From: Flavobacterium dankookense
Lineage (GTDB): Bacteria > Bacteroidota > Bacteroidia > Flavobacteriales > Flavobacteriaceae
Direction: 5' to 3'
Length of the DNA stretch: 64,000 nt
NCBI RefSeq assembly: GCF_004362665.1
Contig: NZ_SNXR01000013.1
Span: forward strand, 186,001-250,000
The notes under the pieces were generated by a model. It was given only the letters and a program-made list of their open reading frames with translations, did no database searches and was not told the DNA's origin. Within the stretch, counting starts at the first letter, position 1; every line of letters starts with the position of its first letter. Of this stretch, positions 14,547 through 22,858 are shown in pieces. The position numbers were made by a program, and so were the translations under genes.

Positions 14547-15413
14547 TCATTCGGTTTTTATAAACTCAACTCTTCTATTTTTTTCACGTCCTTCAGCGGT
14601 ATCATTTGAAGCTATTGGCTGTGTACTTCCAAAGCCTTTATGAGAAAATCGACTCGTAGCTATACCTTTTGAAACAAGGTAGTTCAGAACTACCTTGGCA
14701 CGTTCTTCAGAAAGTGATTGATTTTTAGCCTCTGTACCTTTGTTATCGGTATGACCTCTAATTTCTATTTTTATAGACAAATTAATTTCAAGTTGTTGGG
14801 CTAATTTATTTAAAGGTTCAAAAGATTGCTCCAATAAAATCGATTTGTTGGTTTGAAATAATACGTTTTCTAGAATGATAATTTCTTCATATTTGTTAGC
14901 TCCTGGTAATCCATAAACACTTCCTAAGTCAAAACCTGGAGAGGAACCTTTATTGTCTTTACCAATTATTTTAATGTATTTAACTTGTTTTTTATAATTG
15001 ATTTTTGCCAAATCAAATTCATTAACACTACCATCTCCAGCAACACCTAAAAAAGTATATTCTAAATTATCAGAACTTACAAATACATCAGCATATTCAC
15101 CTGCACCTCCAACTTCTTCAATAAAAATATCATTCTGTTGTGGTGCATCAATTATGTAATTATCAGTAAATCCCACAATTATATAGCTGTCTTGAGGTAA
15201 ACTAATGAAGCAGTCATTTTTAAAGAAAAGAGAGTCTAAAGATACTGCGATTCTCTTTGACGGAACTTTTGAACCTCCATAAAACTTATCACGAGTTTTG
15301 GAAGTACTATTATAAGAGTCAATGATTGTATCGGGATATTGACTTTGGTTTTGAGAAAATAGAATAAAAGGTAGTAATAAGAAAAAAAGATGAAATGATT
15401 TAATCATGTTCAA
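14547..15413 (-). CDS. OmpA-family surface protein
   Basis: The 288 aa protein has signal peptide FHLFFLLLPFILFSQ. The middle (about 95-165) shows EEVGGAGEYADVFVSSD, YTFLGVAGDG and KYIKIIGKDNKGSSPGFD, a beta-sandwich module seen in Bacteroidota surface proteins. The C-terminal OmpA domain (about 185-288) is canonical: IRGHTDNKGTEAKNQSLSEE, RAKVVLNYLVSKGI, GFGSTQPIASNDT and EKNRRVEFI. In contrast to the three OmpA-like genes at 3230-5700 it keeps the Thr-Asp of the peptidoglycan-binding motif. It lies between copies 2 and 3 of the regulator 3'-end repeat, with its stop 10 bases from copy 2. The 240 bases upstream hold its leader and copy 3. Confidence 0.83.
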   Translation of the reverse strand: MNMIKSFHLFFLLLPFILFSQNQSQYPDTIIDSYNSTSKTRDKFYGGSKVPSKRIAVSLDSLFFKNDCFISLPQDSYIIVGFTDNYIIDAPQQNDIFIEEVGGAGEYADVFVSSDNLEYTFLGVAGDGSVNEFDLAKINYKKQVKYIKIIGKDNKGSSPGFDLGSVYGLPGANKYEEIIILENVLFQTNKSILLEQSFEPLNKLAQQLEINLSIKIEIRGHTDNKGTEAKNQSLSEERAKVVLNYLVSKGIATSRFSHKGFGSTQPIASNDTAEGREKNRRVEFIKTE

Positions 15414-15585
15414 TTGAAAATTAAAATGTTTTAATATTAAACGTATAGAATTAATAATTATTGTTCAACTTTTTTGAGAATTTTAAAATAAGAGTAATAA
15501 ATATTTAATTTTAGTATTTAGCTGATGCAAAAAATCATTTTTTAAGTAAAAGAAGGAAAAATATAATAAAAATTAACCCTCACAG

Positions 15586-15653
15586 CCTATAAAGACGATG
15601 AAGTAATTGTAGCTCGCGAACGTGTGAATGATTTTAAGGAATGGTTTGGGTAT
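15586..15653 (+). repeat. Regulator 3'-end repeat, copy 3
   Basis: These 68 bases match the regulator gene at 13818-13885 in 64 positions. Two of the four differences are synonymous third-position changes (TAC to TAT, GAG to GAA), one is Leu to Phe, and one destroys the stop (TAA to TAT). It directly abuts the end of the DUF1801 gene. Confidence 0.88.
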
Positions 15654-16046
15654 TTAAAAAAGTGGCTCAAGTTTACCTTTTAGTTTCACGATATTTTTAT
15701 AATCCCATTGTATATTGAATGATTTTTCAACCCAGCGTTTTACATCGTCAGTATTTACTTGGTTTAAAGACGTGTAAGTTATGGAAGCATCTTTAAATTT
15801 TCCTGAGCCAATTTTTAGTTGTTCTTCATCAAAACTTGCGCCACTCCAAAACATCAATCGCAAACCGTTTTTCAGTTTGTCAAAACCAACAATTGGGTTT
15901 CCGTCTATAAACCAAACCGGATGACGATGCCAAATTTTATTTTCGGTTGAAACCAAATTTGCTTCAATCACTTCAAATAATCGATGAGCAATTTCCTGAT
16001 AATTTTCATCCAAAAGCGAAATGTAATTGGTGATTTCTTCTTTCAT
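15654..16046 (-). CDS. DUF1801 domain protein
   Basis: The 130 aa protein matches the DUF1801 (YdhG-like) pattern: ITNYISLLDENYQEIAHRL, IWHRHPVWFIDGNPIVGF, LRLMFWSGASFDE and the C-terminal DVKRWVEKSFNI. These are small cytoplasmic proteins of unclear function, related to frataxin-like folds. It is monocistronic; its stop touches copy 3 of the regulator 3'-end repeat, and it is probably the original downstream neighbour of the regulator gene. A second DUF1801 protein is at 48969. Confidence 0.8.
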   Translation of the reverse strand: MKEEITNYISLLDENYQEIAHRLFEVIEANLVSTENKIWHRHPVWFIDGNPIVGFDKLKNGLRLMFWSGASFDEEQLKIGSGKFKDASITYTSLNQVNTDDVKRWVEKSFNIQWDYKNIVKLKGKLEPLF

Positions 16047-16067
16047 TATTTAAAAAATGAAATAAAA

Positions 16068-16089
16068 AAACCGCCATAAATGACGGTTT
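16068..16089 (-). terminator. Hairpin terminator of the Omp28/T9SS gene group
   Basis: Read on the minus strand, AAACCGTCAT and ATGGCGGTTT pair with one G-T wobble and are followed by a T run. It lies 9 bases past the stop of the gene ending at 16098. Confidence 0.8.
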
Positions 16090-16097
16090 CTTTCTGT

Positions 16098-17150
16098 TTA
16101 TAATTCTTCGAATACTTGTTGTTCGTTTATGGCAGCTTTCCTAACGTTGATTACTTTATTATCACTTCCAACGACAAAAGCCACAAACTCTACATTTTGA
16201 GCATTTGCAATGTTTGAAGGTAAAGGAATATTAAAGCTACGTTGATAAACATTAGCAGGAACAGTTTCTGAATTAGCAATGTTATCTCCTAAAATAGGTG
16301 TTATACAATCACGAAGAACATGATTGTGAGTATAGTTTGGAAGCGGGTGTATTGCGCCATAATAATTGGTGTAATTATATTGGTCATAAATCAAACCATT
16401 CTCCAAAACATAGACTACCAGTTTTAGATTATCAAATGTATTACTGAACTTCACATTTACATCTAGTGAAAGTTGATTTCCAGTTAATGTTGAGTTCATA
16501 GCTAATCCAAGTTTTGGATTGTCACCTTGCGTAAGTGTTAGAGCTTGATTAACGTTATTTGGTTCTGGAAAATTCCATTGAATTGTTCTGTTTAATGTTG
16601 ATTTTGGATAACCAGGAATGTTAATTAAATTTTCAAGTTCCGTTGCATCATAATTAAATGGATCATAATTACTACTAGTTGGATTAGAACTAGCTCTGTG
16701 AATGGCAACTGCAACAGCTTTATCCGTTTGGTTATTTACTAAGTCTATTGCATGAGCAACTCTTGGACAATAGCCACACCAAGTTCCTGTGTAATCTTCA
16801 ATTAAAACCCGTTTTGTAAAGTTTACTTCGGTTCCATCAAAGTAACTTATAGTCATTATCTCAGACTCTACACCAAGATAAACGGCTTTAACAGAGTAGT
16901 TTCCAACACTGTTTGATTGATAAGTATTACCATTAATTTCTACATTGTTTACAAAAAAAGTTGCATCAGAAGTTACATCAACATCGTAATTATTTTTTAC
17001 AGTAAATGTAAACGTTGACCCAATAAGTTTTGTAGTATTATCAGTAGTGATATAAATTGTGTCAACTTCATTCAGAATAGTATACTCTTCATTACAAGAT
17101 GTTTGTAATAGAGATAATAATACAATGTAAAAACCAATAATCTTTTTCAT
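16098..17150 (-). CDS. Omp28-related thioredoxin-fold outer membrane lipoprotein
   Basis: The 350 aa protein carries a lipoprotein signal (LLSLLQTSC, Cys19). An immunoglobulin-like stretch (about 30-105) is followed by the thioredoxin-like Omp28 domain: RVLIEDYTGTWCGYCPRV with Cys125 and Cys128, VAIHRASSNP, YPKSTLNRTIQW, and beta-rich regions including HNHVLRDCITPILGD. Omp28 proteins of Bacteroidota are outer-membrane-anchored thioredoxin-like proteins. The CGYC pair suggests redox activity in the envelope. It is the last gene of a three-gene unit with the T9SS-sorted redoxin at 17891. Confidence 0.85.
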   Translation of the reverse strand: MKKIIGFYIVLLSLLQTSCNEEYTILNEVDTIYITTDNTTKLIGSTFTFTVKNNYDVDVTSDATFFVNNVEINGNTYQSNSVGNYSVKAVYLGVESEIMTISYFDGTEVNFTKRVLIEDYTGTWCGYCPRVAHAIDLVNNQTDKAVAVAIHRASSNPTSSNYDPFNYDATELENLINIPGYPKSTLNRTIQWNFPEPNNVNQALTLTQGDNPKLGLAMNSTLTGNQLSLDVNVKFSNTFDNLKLVVYVLENGLIYDQYNYTNYYGAIHPLPNYTHNHVLRDCITPILGDNIANSETVPANVYQRSFNIPLPSNIANAQNVEFVAFVVGSDNKVINVRKAAINEQQVFEEL

Positions 17151-17888
17151 TTATTTTTTCAAAACTTTTATTGTTCCGATTATACCATCTTTATTTTCAA
17201 ATTTAGCAAAATATACCGCTGATTTTAGACTAGAAAAATCAATCGTATTCTCACCAGTTAAAAAATAATTTTTCGAAATAATTTTACCGTTAATATCACT
17301 CAAAATAACGTTAGTATCAATTGTTGAATTAAAACTTAAGGAAGAAGAAACTATTGTACTGTTTAATAAAATTCCTTTATTTTTTAATGTATCAAAATCC
17401 GATGAACTAAGGTTTGGCTGATAGCGATAGGTAATTGATATGCTATTACCGATTTCAACACCAGAGTCATTTAGTTGATAAAATTTAAGTCTATAATCTA
17501 TTGGGAAATTTTCTCCATTACCAGTATTTGTATTCCAAAAATGATCAAAATTACCGTTGCTTTCACCAGGTCCAAGTGTTAATGGAAAATTTGGAGGATA
17601 ACTATTTCCTGCTGTTATCGAAAAAAAACATAAGTCACCAAAACAAAGCTGAAAATCCGAACCATTAGCATTAATAATTTCTTCCACTTTAATTTTTACA
17701 TTTATATCATCTGTAGTTGATGTATTAGTGACTTTAAATTTAAATTCTGCAATAGCAGCACTTATTCCATCAAATGTAAAGATATCACCATCATTGATTA
17801 TTGGACCATTAAGTTTAGAAACGCTAAACTGTGCCTGTGATGAAAGAGTTGCTAATAGAATAGCAATTATGCTAAGAAATTTTTTCAT
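17151..17888 (-). CDS. Secreted protein with T9SS type A sorting domain
   Basis: The 245 aa protein has signal peptide MKKFLSIIAILLATLSSQAQ. Residues 20-160 look like one Ig-like beta-sandwich (EFKFKVTNTSTTDDINVKIK, two cysteines in QLCFGDLCFF). The C-terminal 70 residues are a T9SS sorting domain: VILSDINGKIISKN, TIDFSSLKSAVYFAKF and the basic end IKVLKK. It abuts the Omp28-like gene and follows the T9SS redoxin by two bases, so it is in one operon. The pair LCFGDLC could be a disulfide substrate or a structural bond. No enzymatic motif is seen. Confidence 0.8.
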   Translation of the reverse strand: MKKFLSIIAILLATLSSQAQFSVSKLNGPIINDGDIFTFDGISAAIAEFKFKVTNTSTTDDINVKIKVEEIINANGSDFQLCFGDLCFFSITAGNSYPPNFPLTLGPGESNGNFDHFWNTNTGNGENFPIDYRLKFYQLNDSGVEIGNSISITYRYQPNLSSSDFDTLKNKGILLNSTIVSSSLSFNSTIDTNVILSDINGKIISKNYFLTGENTIDFSSLKSAVYFAKFENKDGIIGTIKVLKK

Positions 17889-17890
17889 TT

Positions 17891-19327
17891 TTATTTGATG
17901 ATTAATTTAATTGTTTCAGAGTAGTTGTCACCAGTAACTTTTGCTAAATATAAACCACTATTCAATTGGTTAATATTGATTATAGCGTTGTTTTCCATAT
18001 TAGTTCCTGCAAAAACTTTTTTACCACTAATATCATAAATTTCTACATCTACTAAAATTTCAGTAGTTAAAGTAAAAATACCATTTGATGGATTTGGCAA
18101 CATTGAAATTTTTGCAATTTCATTTTCATTTACAGAAAGTGATGATGTTGTTCTAAAAGCAGCTGATCTATTTAATGCGGTACCAAAATTTGCTACCGAT
18201 AAATTAAAGATTGAATTATCACCATTAAAAATTTCTAAACCATGTGGTGTGCTTCCATAACCCCAACCATCTCCATAACTATCTAATAATTCTACAGAAA
18301 AACAATCAGTAGCATCTGTTAAAGTTAAATTATGGATTTTTGTTGTATTTGCATCAGCACCACCACCATTTGGACTTCCAACATATGGTCCGCCACTCGC
18401 AATAATAGTTCCTGCACCATTTTTTATTCTCCAGCTAATTTCAGTTGGATAATCATCTGTATAAACCCTTACTTGTGCTTGTAATGCAGAATTATTTGCT
18501 AAATTGAAAGCTACGACTTCATTGGTTAAATTATTGTTGTATGGTGTAGCATTATTTATATTTGAAATTTCAACTTCATATTGAGAGGTTGCATTTAAAT
18601 CAACTGCATTGAATGTTACGTTTGCTGAGTTGTACATTGTTAAAACACCTGCATAATTTTTTGTTGCCACAACAGAACCATTTTCTTTAAGAGAAAGTGT
18701 TGCACTAGTTATTGAATTAGTACCGTAATTTTTGATTTTTGCTACTGGAATAGCAGTAGTTGAACAACTATTCAAATCATCCATTTCAACTTTACCATGA
18801 TTTTGTGCGCCTGGCATAGTTCCACAATTACTATTTAGATTATTTCTTAGAGATGTTACATTTGCAGTTTGTATACTTGTAACAATTCCGGTTGGACAAA
18901 TTCTAAATAAGCTTGGAAAGTAAGTTATACCATATAAATCTGAGATTTGACTATTATCAATAATTGGATAAGGAGTATTTGCAACCCAATTGCCTTGAGT
19001 ATTATTTCCAGTTCCATTTAAATCAGCAGAAGTCGTTTGTGCGTCACCTTCTACAAATAAAACAACCAAATCATTAGAACCATTTGGTCCATATGAATTG
19101 TATAAATCTTCAAGCGCATGACCGTTGTGAAAATTCCAACACGGACCACACCATGTTGCAGAAATATCAAGGATAACAGTTTTTCCTTGAGCCAAATATG
19201 TTGATAGTGTATGCGTTTGTCCATTAATATCAGTAACCGTGAAATCTGGTGCTTGAACACCACTAATTTGAGAATTAATGGTCATAGATGTGCAACAAAG
19301 TAGAAGAGCAAGTAGAGTTTTTTTCAT
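17891..19327 (-). CDS. T9SS-sorted redoxin/TlpA-like thioredoxin-fold protein
   Basis: The 478 aa protein begins with signal peptide MKKTLLALLLCCTSMTINSQ. The redoxin domain (about 25-165) contains APDFTVTDINGQTHTL and ISATWCGPCWNFHNG with Cys60 and Cys63, and ends with GITYFPSLFRICPTG. A middle adhesin-like region follows (about 185-390). The last 75 residues are a T9SS sorting domain (MLPNPSNGIFTLT, VEIYDISGKKVFAG, NINQLNSGLYLAKV, IKLIIK). A thioredoxin with a complete CGPC site that is destined for the cell surface is uncommon outside Bacteroidota. It leads the operon 19327-16098, divergent from a second TlpA-like gene at 19467. Confidence 0.87.
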   Translation of the reverse strand: MKKTLLALLLCCTSMTINSQISGVQAPDFTVTDINGQTHTLSTYLAQGKTVILDISATWCGPCWNFHNGHALEDLYNSYGPNGSNDLVVLFVEGDAQTTSADLNGTGNNTQGNWVANTPYPIIDNSQISDLYGITYFPSLFRICPTGIVTSIQTANVTSLRNNLNSNCGTMPGAQNHGKVEMDDLNSCSTTAIPVAKIKNYGTNSITSATLSLKENGSVVATKNYAGVLTMYNSANVTFNAVDLNATSQYEVEISNINNATPYNNNLTNEVVAFNLANNSALQAQVRVYTDDYPTEISWRIKNGAGTIIASGGPYVGSPNGGGADANTTKIHNLTLTDATDCFSVELLDSYGDGWGYGSTPHGLEIFNGDNSIFNLSVANFGTALNRSAAFRTTSSLSVNENEIAKISMLPNPSNGIFTLTTEILVDVEIYDISGKKVFAGTNMENNAIININQLNSGLYLAKVTGDNYSETIKLIIK

Positions 19328-19466
19328 TTAATTTGATTTTTTTAGTTTGTTAGTTGGTTATTAATTAATTAAAAACAAATATTAAAAAAAATTATTCTAA
19401 ATCAAAAAAAAAACAAATATTTGTCAAACTTTTTTTTTAACAATTCATTAACCTTTTCATGCTATT

Positions 19467-19946
19467 ATGAATAAAATTTATCTAGTTGCAGTTCTATTCT
19501 TAACTTTTTCTGCTTTCTCACAATCCAAATTACCGAATGTAACTGTTAAAGATTTGGATAATAATCCAATTAATGTTTCTACAGATTTTACTGAACAAGA
19601 TAAAATATATGTTTTTTCATTTTGGGCTACATGGTGTGTGCCTTGTATCAATGAGCTAGAGGCTATAAATGATGTTTATGCTGATTGGAAAAAAGAACTC
19701 AACCTTGAATTAATTGCAGTTTCTATTGATGATTCTCGTACACAAAAAAGAGTAAAACCACTTTTAAACGGAAAAGGATGGGAATACAAGATGTTACTGG
19801 ATGGTAATCAAGATTTTAAAAGAGCATTATCTATAGCAAATATTCCTTACACCATTATTGTAAAAAATCAAAAAATTGTTCATATACAAAATGGATATAG
19901 TCAAGGTGCTGAAAAAGAATTATTTTCTGTTTTAAAAACATTATAA
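19467..19946 (+). CDS. TlpA-like periplasmic thioredoxin
   Basis: The 159 aa protein has signal peptide MNKIYLVAVLFLTFSAFSQ and a TlpA/ResA-type domain with SFWATWCVPCINELE (Cys57, Cys60), LIAVSIDDSRT and the cis-Pro region SIANIPYTIIV. Such proteins reduce disulfides in the periplasm, often during cytochrome c maturation. One base separates it from the following DUF6029-type gene, so the two are co-expressed. Its upstream region is shared with the divergent T9SS redoxin gene. Confidence 0.87.
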   Translation: MNKIYLVAVLFLTFSAFSQSKLPNVTVKDLDNNPINVSTDFTEQDKIYVFSFWATWCVPCINELEAINDVYADWKKELNLELIAVSIDDSRTQKRVKPLLNGKGWEYKMLLDGNQDFKRALSIANIPYTIIVKNQKIVHIQNGYSQGAEKELFSVLKTL

Positions 19947-19947
19947 A

Positions 19948-21630
19948 ATGAAATATTTATTCTTTGCATTAGCACTGTTATCTATAAAAGTTTCTTTTGC
20001 ACAAAATAATAAAAATAAATGGGGAACTGTTTTTGGTGGTTTCGAATCCAATGCCCAATGGTATTTAAATGACAAAGAAAGAGGTTTGCCACATCCAGAA
20101 GATCCAATTCGTTCTAATAACTATTTGTTTTTAAATTATAATTATAAAAAATGGACGACTGGTTTTCAAATAGAGTCTTATGAACCAAATGCATTGCTAA
20201 ATTTCAATCCCAAATATAAGGGTACAAATTTTGGAACTTATTTCATAAACTACAAATCAGATAAATTTGAAGCAACAGTTGGTCATTTTTACGAGCAATT
20301 TGGAAGTGGATTAATTTTGCGAACATGGGAAGACAGAGCTTTAGGTATCAATAATGCTATTCGTGGCGCAAGAATTATTTACAGACCAACAAACGACATC
20401 GTATTAAAAAGTTTTTATGGACAACAACGTTCTGGTTTTGATGTTTCGAAAGGGAAAATATTTGGTGCAGATCTTGATTACAACCTATCAAATTTACTTA
20501 AATTTTCAAAAACTGATTTAAGTTTTGGAATTTCATATGTTGGAAGAAAAGAAGAAATTGAACTTGAAAATCCTAGTTTCTCTGAGTTAACAAATGCTTT
20601 TGGTGCAAGAATAAATTTTATGCACGATGCTTTTTATGTAAATTCTGAAGTCAATTTTAAATCAACAGACGGAATTTTAAATGTTCAAAATAAGTTAAAT
20701 AATGATTTTGTAAAATCAGGTAGTGCAATTGGATTAAATTTTGGGTATTCAAAAAAAGGTTTAGGAGTTGATGTTTCTTTAAGACGACTTGAAAATTTTA
20801 GTTTTCTTTCTGAAAGAATTCCAACAAGTCTTCTCGACGGAAATACGAGTTTAAACTATAATGATAAAATTTTAAATTTTACTCCTGCTTTAACAAAACA
20901 ACACCACTCCAATTTAGCAAATATTTATGTTTACCAAGCTCAAAATCGAGTTGATTTTTCAGATCAATCCATAATGAAAGCTGGAGAAACAGGTGGACAG
21001 ATTGATTTTTTATATAAATTTCAAAAAGGAACATCTTTAGGAGGAAAATATGGAACAAGTGTAGCTGTAAATCTTGCCTCTTGGTATAATTTACCAGGAA
21101 AATATTCTTTTGTTCCTTCTGATTATGATGTTGATTTTTTCGGTGTTGGAAATAAATATTTTTCAGATTACAATATTGAGATAAAAAAGAAATTATCACA
21201 AGAATGGTTGACTGGATTTTACTTTATAAATCAATATTATAATCGTAGGTTTATTGAAGGTGGAGATGAGATAAATTCAAATATCATAGCAGCTGAAGGA
21301 ATTTATTCTTTTGGAAAATCAAAATCAATCCGTTTTGAAGCAGAACATCTTTGGGCTGATGCCGACAGAAAAAATTGGATTGGTGGAACTTTGGAGTATA
21401 GTTTCAATGATAAATTATCTGTATATGTTTGGGATATTTACAATTATGGGAATAAAAATGAATTAAATAAAACACACTATTATAATGTTGGCGGAGCTTA
21501 TAGAAAAGGAGCAAATCGTATTGCTTTCAACTATGGAAGACAACGCGGTGGATTAGTTTGTGTTGGTGGTGTTTGCCGATTTGTTCCAGAAAGTACGGGA
21601 TTTACTATTAATTTAAGCACTTCTTTTTGA
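19948..21630 (+). CDS. DUF6029-type outer membrane beta-barrel candidate
   Basis: The 560 aa protein has signal peptide MKYLFFALALLSIKVSFAQ. The rest consists of alternating strands ending in aromatic residues (for example YLFLNYNYKKWTTGFQIESYE, cut here in the middle) and finishes FTINLSTSF with a terminal Phe, as outer-membrane barrels do. Long strands, turns with Asn/Gly/Asp and few helices support a barrel. A Cys pair near the end (GLVCVGGVCRFVP) is notable next to thioredoxin genes. Family DUF6029 is my best match from memory, with moderate certainty. It is in an operon with the TlpA-like gene. Confidence 0.7.
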   Translation: MKYLFFALALLSIKVSFAQNNKNKWGTVFGGFESNAQWYLNDKERGLPHPEDPIRSNNYLFLNYNYKKWTTGFQIESYEPNALLNFNPKYKGTNFGTYFINYKSDKFEATVGHFYEQFGSGLILRTWEDRALGINNAIRGARIIYRPTNDIVLKSFYGQQRSGFDVSKGKIFGADLDYNLSNLLKFSKTDLSFGISYVGRKEEIELENPSFSELTNAFGARINFMHDAFYVNSEVNFKSTDGILNVQNKLNNDFVKSGSAIGLNFGYSKKGLGVDVSLRRLENFSFLSERIPTSLLDGNTSLNYNDKILNFTPALTKQHHSNLANIYVYQAQNRVDFSDQSIMKAGETGGQIDFLYKFQKGTSLGGKYGTSVAVNLASWYNLPGKYSFVPSDYDVDFFGVGNKYFSDYNIEIKKKLSQEWLTGFYFINQYYNRRFIEGGDEINSNIIAAEGIYSFGKSKSIRFEAEHLWADADRKNWIGGTLEYSFNDKLSVYVWDIYNYGNKNELNKTHYYNVGGAYRKGANRIAFNYGRQRGGLVCVGGVCRFVPESTGFTINLSTSF

Positions 21631-21716
21631 TAATATCAAAATATCATTCCATTTACAATATAAATTTTTGTTAATACCAAGCAGCTTCTTATCTTAACTC
21701 ACTAACTTCGTAGATT

Positions 21717-22208
21717 ATGATAAAAAAAGCTGTTCATCATTTATTCGTTTTACTTTTCGTTACTTTTTCGGTTCAAGCGCAAGAAAAAGTTACGGTTTAT
21801 GATACCTATGACGATTTTGCCACAAACATTTTGATAGAAGACGAAAACATTTATGTTATCAATTTTTGGGCAACTTGGTGCGCGCCGTGTATCAAAGAAT
21901 TACCGTATTTTGAAAAATTAAACGCCGAGAATAAGAACGTAAAAGTCATTTTTGTCAGTTTGGACAGCAAGAAAGATTTAGACAAAAAACTCATTCCATT
22001 TATCGAAAAAAGAAAATTGAAATCCAAAGTTTTGCTCTTAGCAGACAAAAATTATAATTCGTGGCTTTCCAAAGTAGATGATGATTGGTCTGGTGCTATT
22101 CCGGCTACGTTACTTCTCAATGGAAAGAAAAAACAATTTGCCGAACGCGATTTTGAAAATTTTGATGAACTTAATCAATACGTAAACTCATTTATCAATC
22201 TAAAATAA
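21717..22208 (+). CDS. TlpA-like thioredoxin-fold protein
   Basis: The 163 aa protein has signal peptide VLLFVTFSVQAQ and a thioredoxin domain with NFWATWCAPCIKELPYFE (Cys55, Cys58), VIFVSLDSKKD and GAIPATLLLNGKK (the cis-Pro loop). It is followed five bases later by another thioredoxin-fold gene. Both cysteines are present, so it can act as a periplasmic disulfide reductase; the partner is not known, but the next gene is the natural candidate. Confidence 0.87.
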   Translation: MIKKAVHHLFVLLFVTFSVQAQEKVTVYDTYDDFATNILIEDENIYVINFWATWCAPCIKELPYFEKLNAENKNVKVIFVSLDSKKDLDKKLIPFIEKRKLKSKVLLLADKNYNSWLSKVDDDWSGAIPATLLLNGKKKQFAERDFENFDELNQYVNSFINLK

Positions 22209-22213
22209 TAATT

Positions 22214-22819
22214 ATGAAAATAGTAACATTACTTATGATGTTTTTTTCTTCCTTTTTAGTTGGAGAGAAAACGTTATCAACTGGTTATCAACCAGGCGAT
22301 AAAGCAACAGATTTTAAACTTAAATCAGTTGATGGAAAGCAATACAGCATGGCAAATTATAAAGATGCTAAAGGTTTTATTGTTGTTTTTACATGCAATA
22401 CGTGTCCGTTTGCAGTAAAATATGAAGACAGAATTAACGATTTGGCAAAGAAGTATAAAGAGAAAGGGTATTATCTTTTGGCAATCAATCCAAATGATCC
22501 TGCGGCGCAACCTGACGATACTTTTGAATTGATGCAAAAGAAAGCCAAAGAAAAAGGATTTTCGTTTCCTTACTTAGTTGATGAAGGACAAAAAATCTAT
22601 CCACAATATGGTGCAACCAAAACGCCTCATGTATTTCTTCTTGATAAAAATCTTATCGTAAAATATATTGGTGCGATAGATGATAACACCGATGATGCTT
22701 CGGCAGTAAAAGAAAAATATTTAGAAAATGCCATTGCGGCTTTAGAAAAAGGAACTGAACCTTCTCCAGTGGTTACAAAAGCCATTGGATGTTCGATAAA
22801 GGTGAAGAAAAAAGCATAA
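22214..22819 (+). CDS. Periplasmic AhpC/TSA-like thioredoxin family protein
   Basis: The 201 aa protein has a hydrophobic leader (about 1-18) without a typical AXA site, then a peroxiredoxin-like fold: PGDKATDFKLKSVDGKQY, VVFTCNTCPFAVKYEDR with Cys61 and Cys64, YYLLAINPND, TKTPHVFLLDKN and a single late Cys (IGCSIKVK). The CxxC lies at the helix start as in TlpA-like redoxins. It is the last gene before a bidirectional terminator. It may be a substrate or partner of the preceding TlpA-like protein. Confidence 0.8.
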   Translation: MKIVTLLMMFFSSFLVGEKTLSTGYQPGDKATDFKLKSVDGKQYSMANYKDAKGFIVVFTCNTCPFAVKYEDRINDLAKKYKEKGYYLLAINPNDPAAQPDDTFELMQKKAKEKGFSFPYLVDEGQKIYPQYGATKTPHVFLLDKNLIVKYIGAIDDNTDDASAVKEKYLENAIAALEKGTEPSPVVTKAIGCSIKVKKKA

Positions 22820-22829
22820 CAAATACAAC

Positions 22830-22858
22830 AAAAAAGACTTCAATTTGAAGTCTTTTTT
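22830..22858. terminator. Bidirectional hairpin terminator
   Basis: AAAAAGACTTCAA and TTGAAGTCTTTTT form a perfect stem around a tiny loop, with an A run on one side and a T run on the other. It separates two convergent genes. Confidence 0.9.

Noticed and set aside
13887..15653. Prophage or integrative element
   Set aside because: No integrase, transposase, capsid or replication gene lies in the interval; only the repeated gene end points to insertion.
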